DNA from: Emydura subglobosa
Lineage: Eukaryota > Chordata > Testudines > Chelidae
Length of the DNA: 64,000 nucleotides
Direction: 5' to 3'
Assembly (NCBI GenBank): GCA_007922225.1
Contig: ML679969.1
Span: 18,411,999-18,475,998 of the forward strand
How positions within the stretch are numbered: the stretch's first letter is position 1; each line of letters begins with the position of its first letter. The position numbers and the translations under genes were made by a program. Positions 63,641-64,000 of this stretch are shown here, in pieces. The notes below the pieces were generated by a model. That model saw nothing but the letters and a program-made list of their open reading frames with translations. It ran no database searches and was not told the DNA's origin.

Positions 63641-64000
63641 GTAAGTGCAGGAAGTGCCTGGCCTAGTGCAGCCCTGGGCCCGGCCTGGGAACCCAGGCTC
63701 AGGCACGGCCTCTGTCCTTAGCGTTCAGGGCAGGTGCCTTTCAGCCTTGCTGGCAGCTGGGCCCAGGCTGGCCCAGCTGGGATTCACGGGGTGGGAGGGA
63801 GCGAGGGGAGGAGGTTGGTGGGGAGCCCAGCAGGGGGAGGAGGTTAGGCCGAGGCATCTGTCATCTCACGGGAGGAGAAGAGCAATGAGGAGAGTAAGGA
63901 ATCTCCTGGGCTGGTTGTGGCCGTGAAACAGGCTAACCACAGCTGGGTGAGGGGGTCTCAGTCCAGCTTCTAGTGGGCAGGTGCCTACCCCATGAAACCA
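63641..64000 (+). other. HSPG2: Intron after Ig7, continues past the window
   Basis: No exon or repeat recognised in the last 360 bases. Confidence 0.6.

Overview
This window is one strand-coherent, intron-rich vertebrate gene: the 5' half of HSPG2 (perlecan, the basement-membrane heparan sulfate proteoglycan core protein), read on the + strand. It enters from upstream of the window and leaves at its 3' end inside the array of immunoglobulin repeats. No second gene, rRNA, tRNA gene or CRISPR array is supported. The interspersed repeats (tRNA-type SINE copies with the 'accaggagtcctgg' signature, CR1 LINE fragments, hAT-type inverted-repeat elements) together with GC-rich exons point to a reptile, most likely a turtle. 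That identification is inference from repeat style, not a search result.

Layout: 1-8274, 5' introns with one probable pre-SEA exon. 8275-9541, the SEA module. 10284-15582, five LDL-receptor class A modules where the human and mouse proteins have four. 15871-16406, the first Ig module. 16826-48140, three laminin IV type A modules alternating with laminin-EGF modules (perlecan domain III). 49458-63640, Ig modules 2 to 7 (start of domain IV). Fifty exons were placed by domain homology plus GT-AG sites, with splice phases that agree from exon to exon; three more (1227, 10284, 55757) are phase-compatible candidates.

The most unusual region is the 9 kb intron 33512-42478, which splits the third laminin IV module. 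It holds at least five possible phase-0 cassette exons. One of them (40561-40644) is a clear extra copy of the end of the laminin IV first half. A similar phase-0 mini-exon lies inside Ig5 (59154-59234). Other points of note are an in-frame GC-donor duplication after the fifth LDLa exon, a 1.8 kb GT-rich pentamer satellite in one intron, two hAT-like insertions with 8-base target duplications, and a 22-base inverted pair of sites resembling ZNF143 motifs.

The modules together would give an extracellular scaffold: the N-terminal region and SEA, LDLa modules, laminin-like domain III and the Ig array. Each module is bounded by symmetric-phase introns, which allows cassette gain and loss without frameshift.
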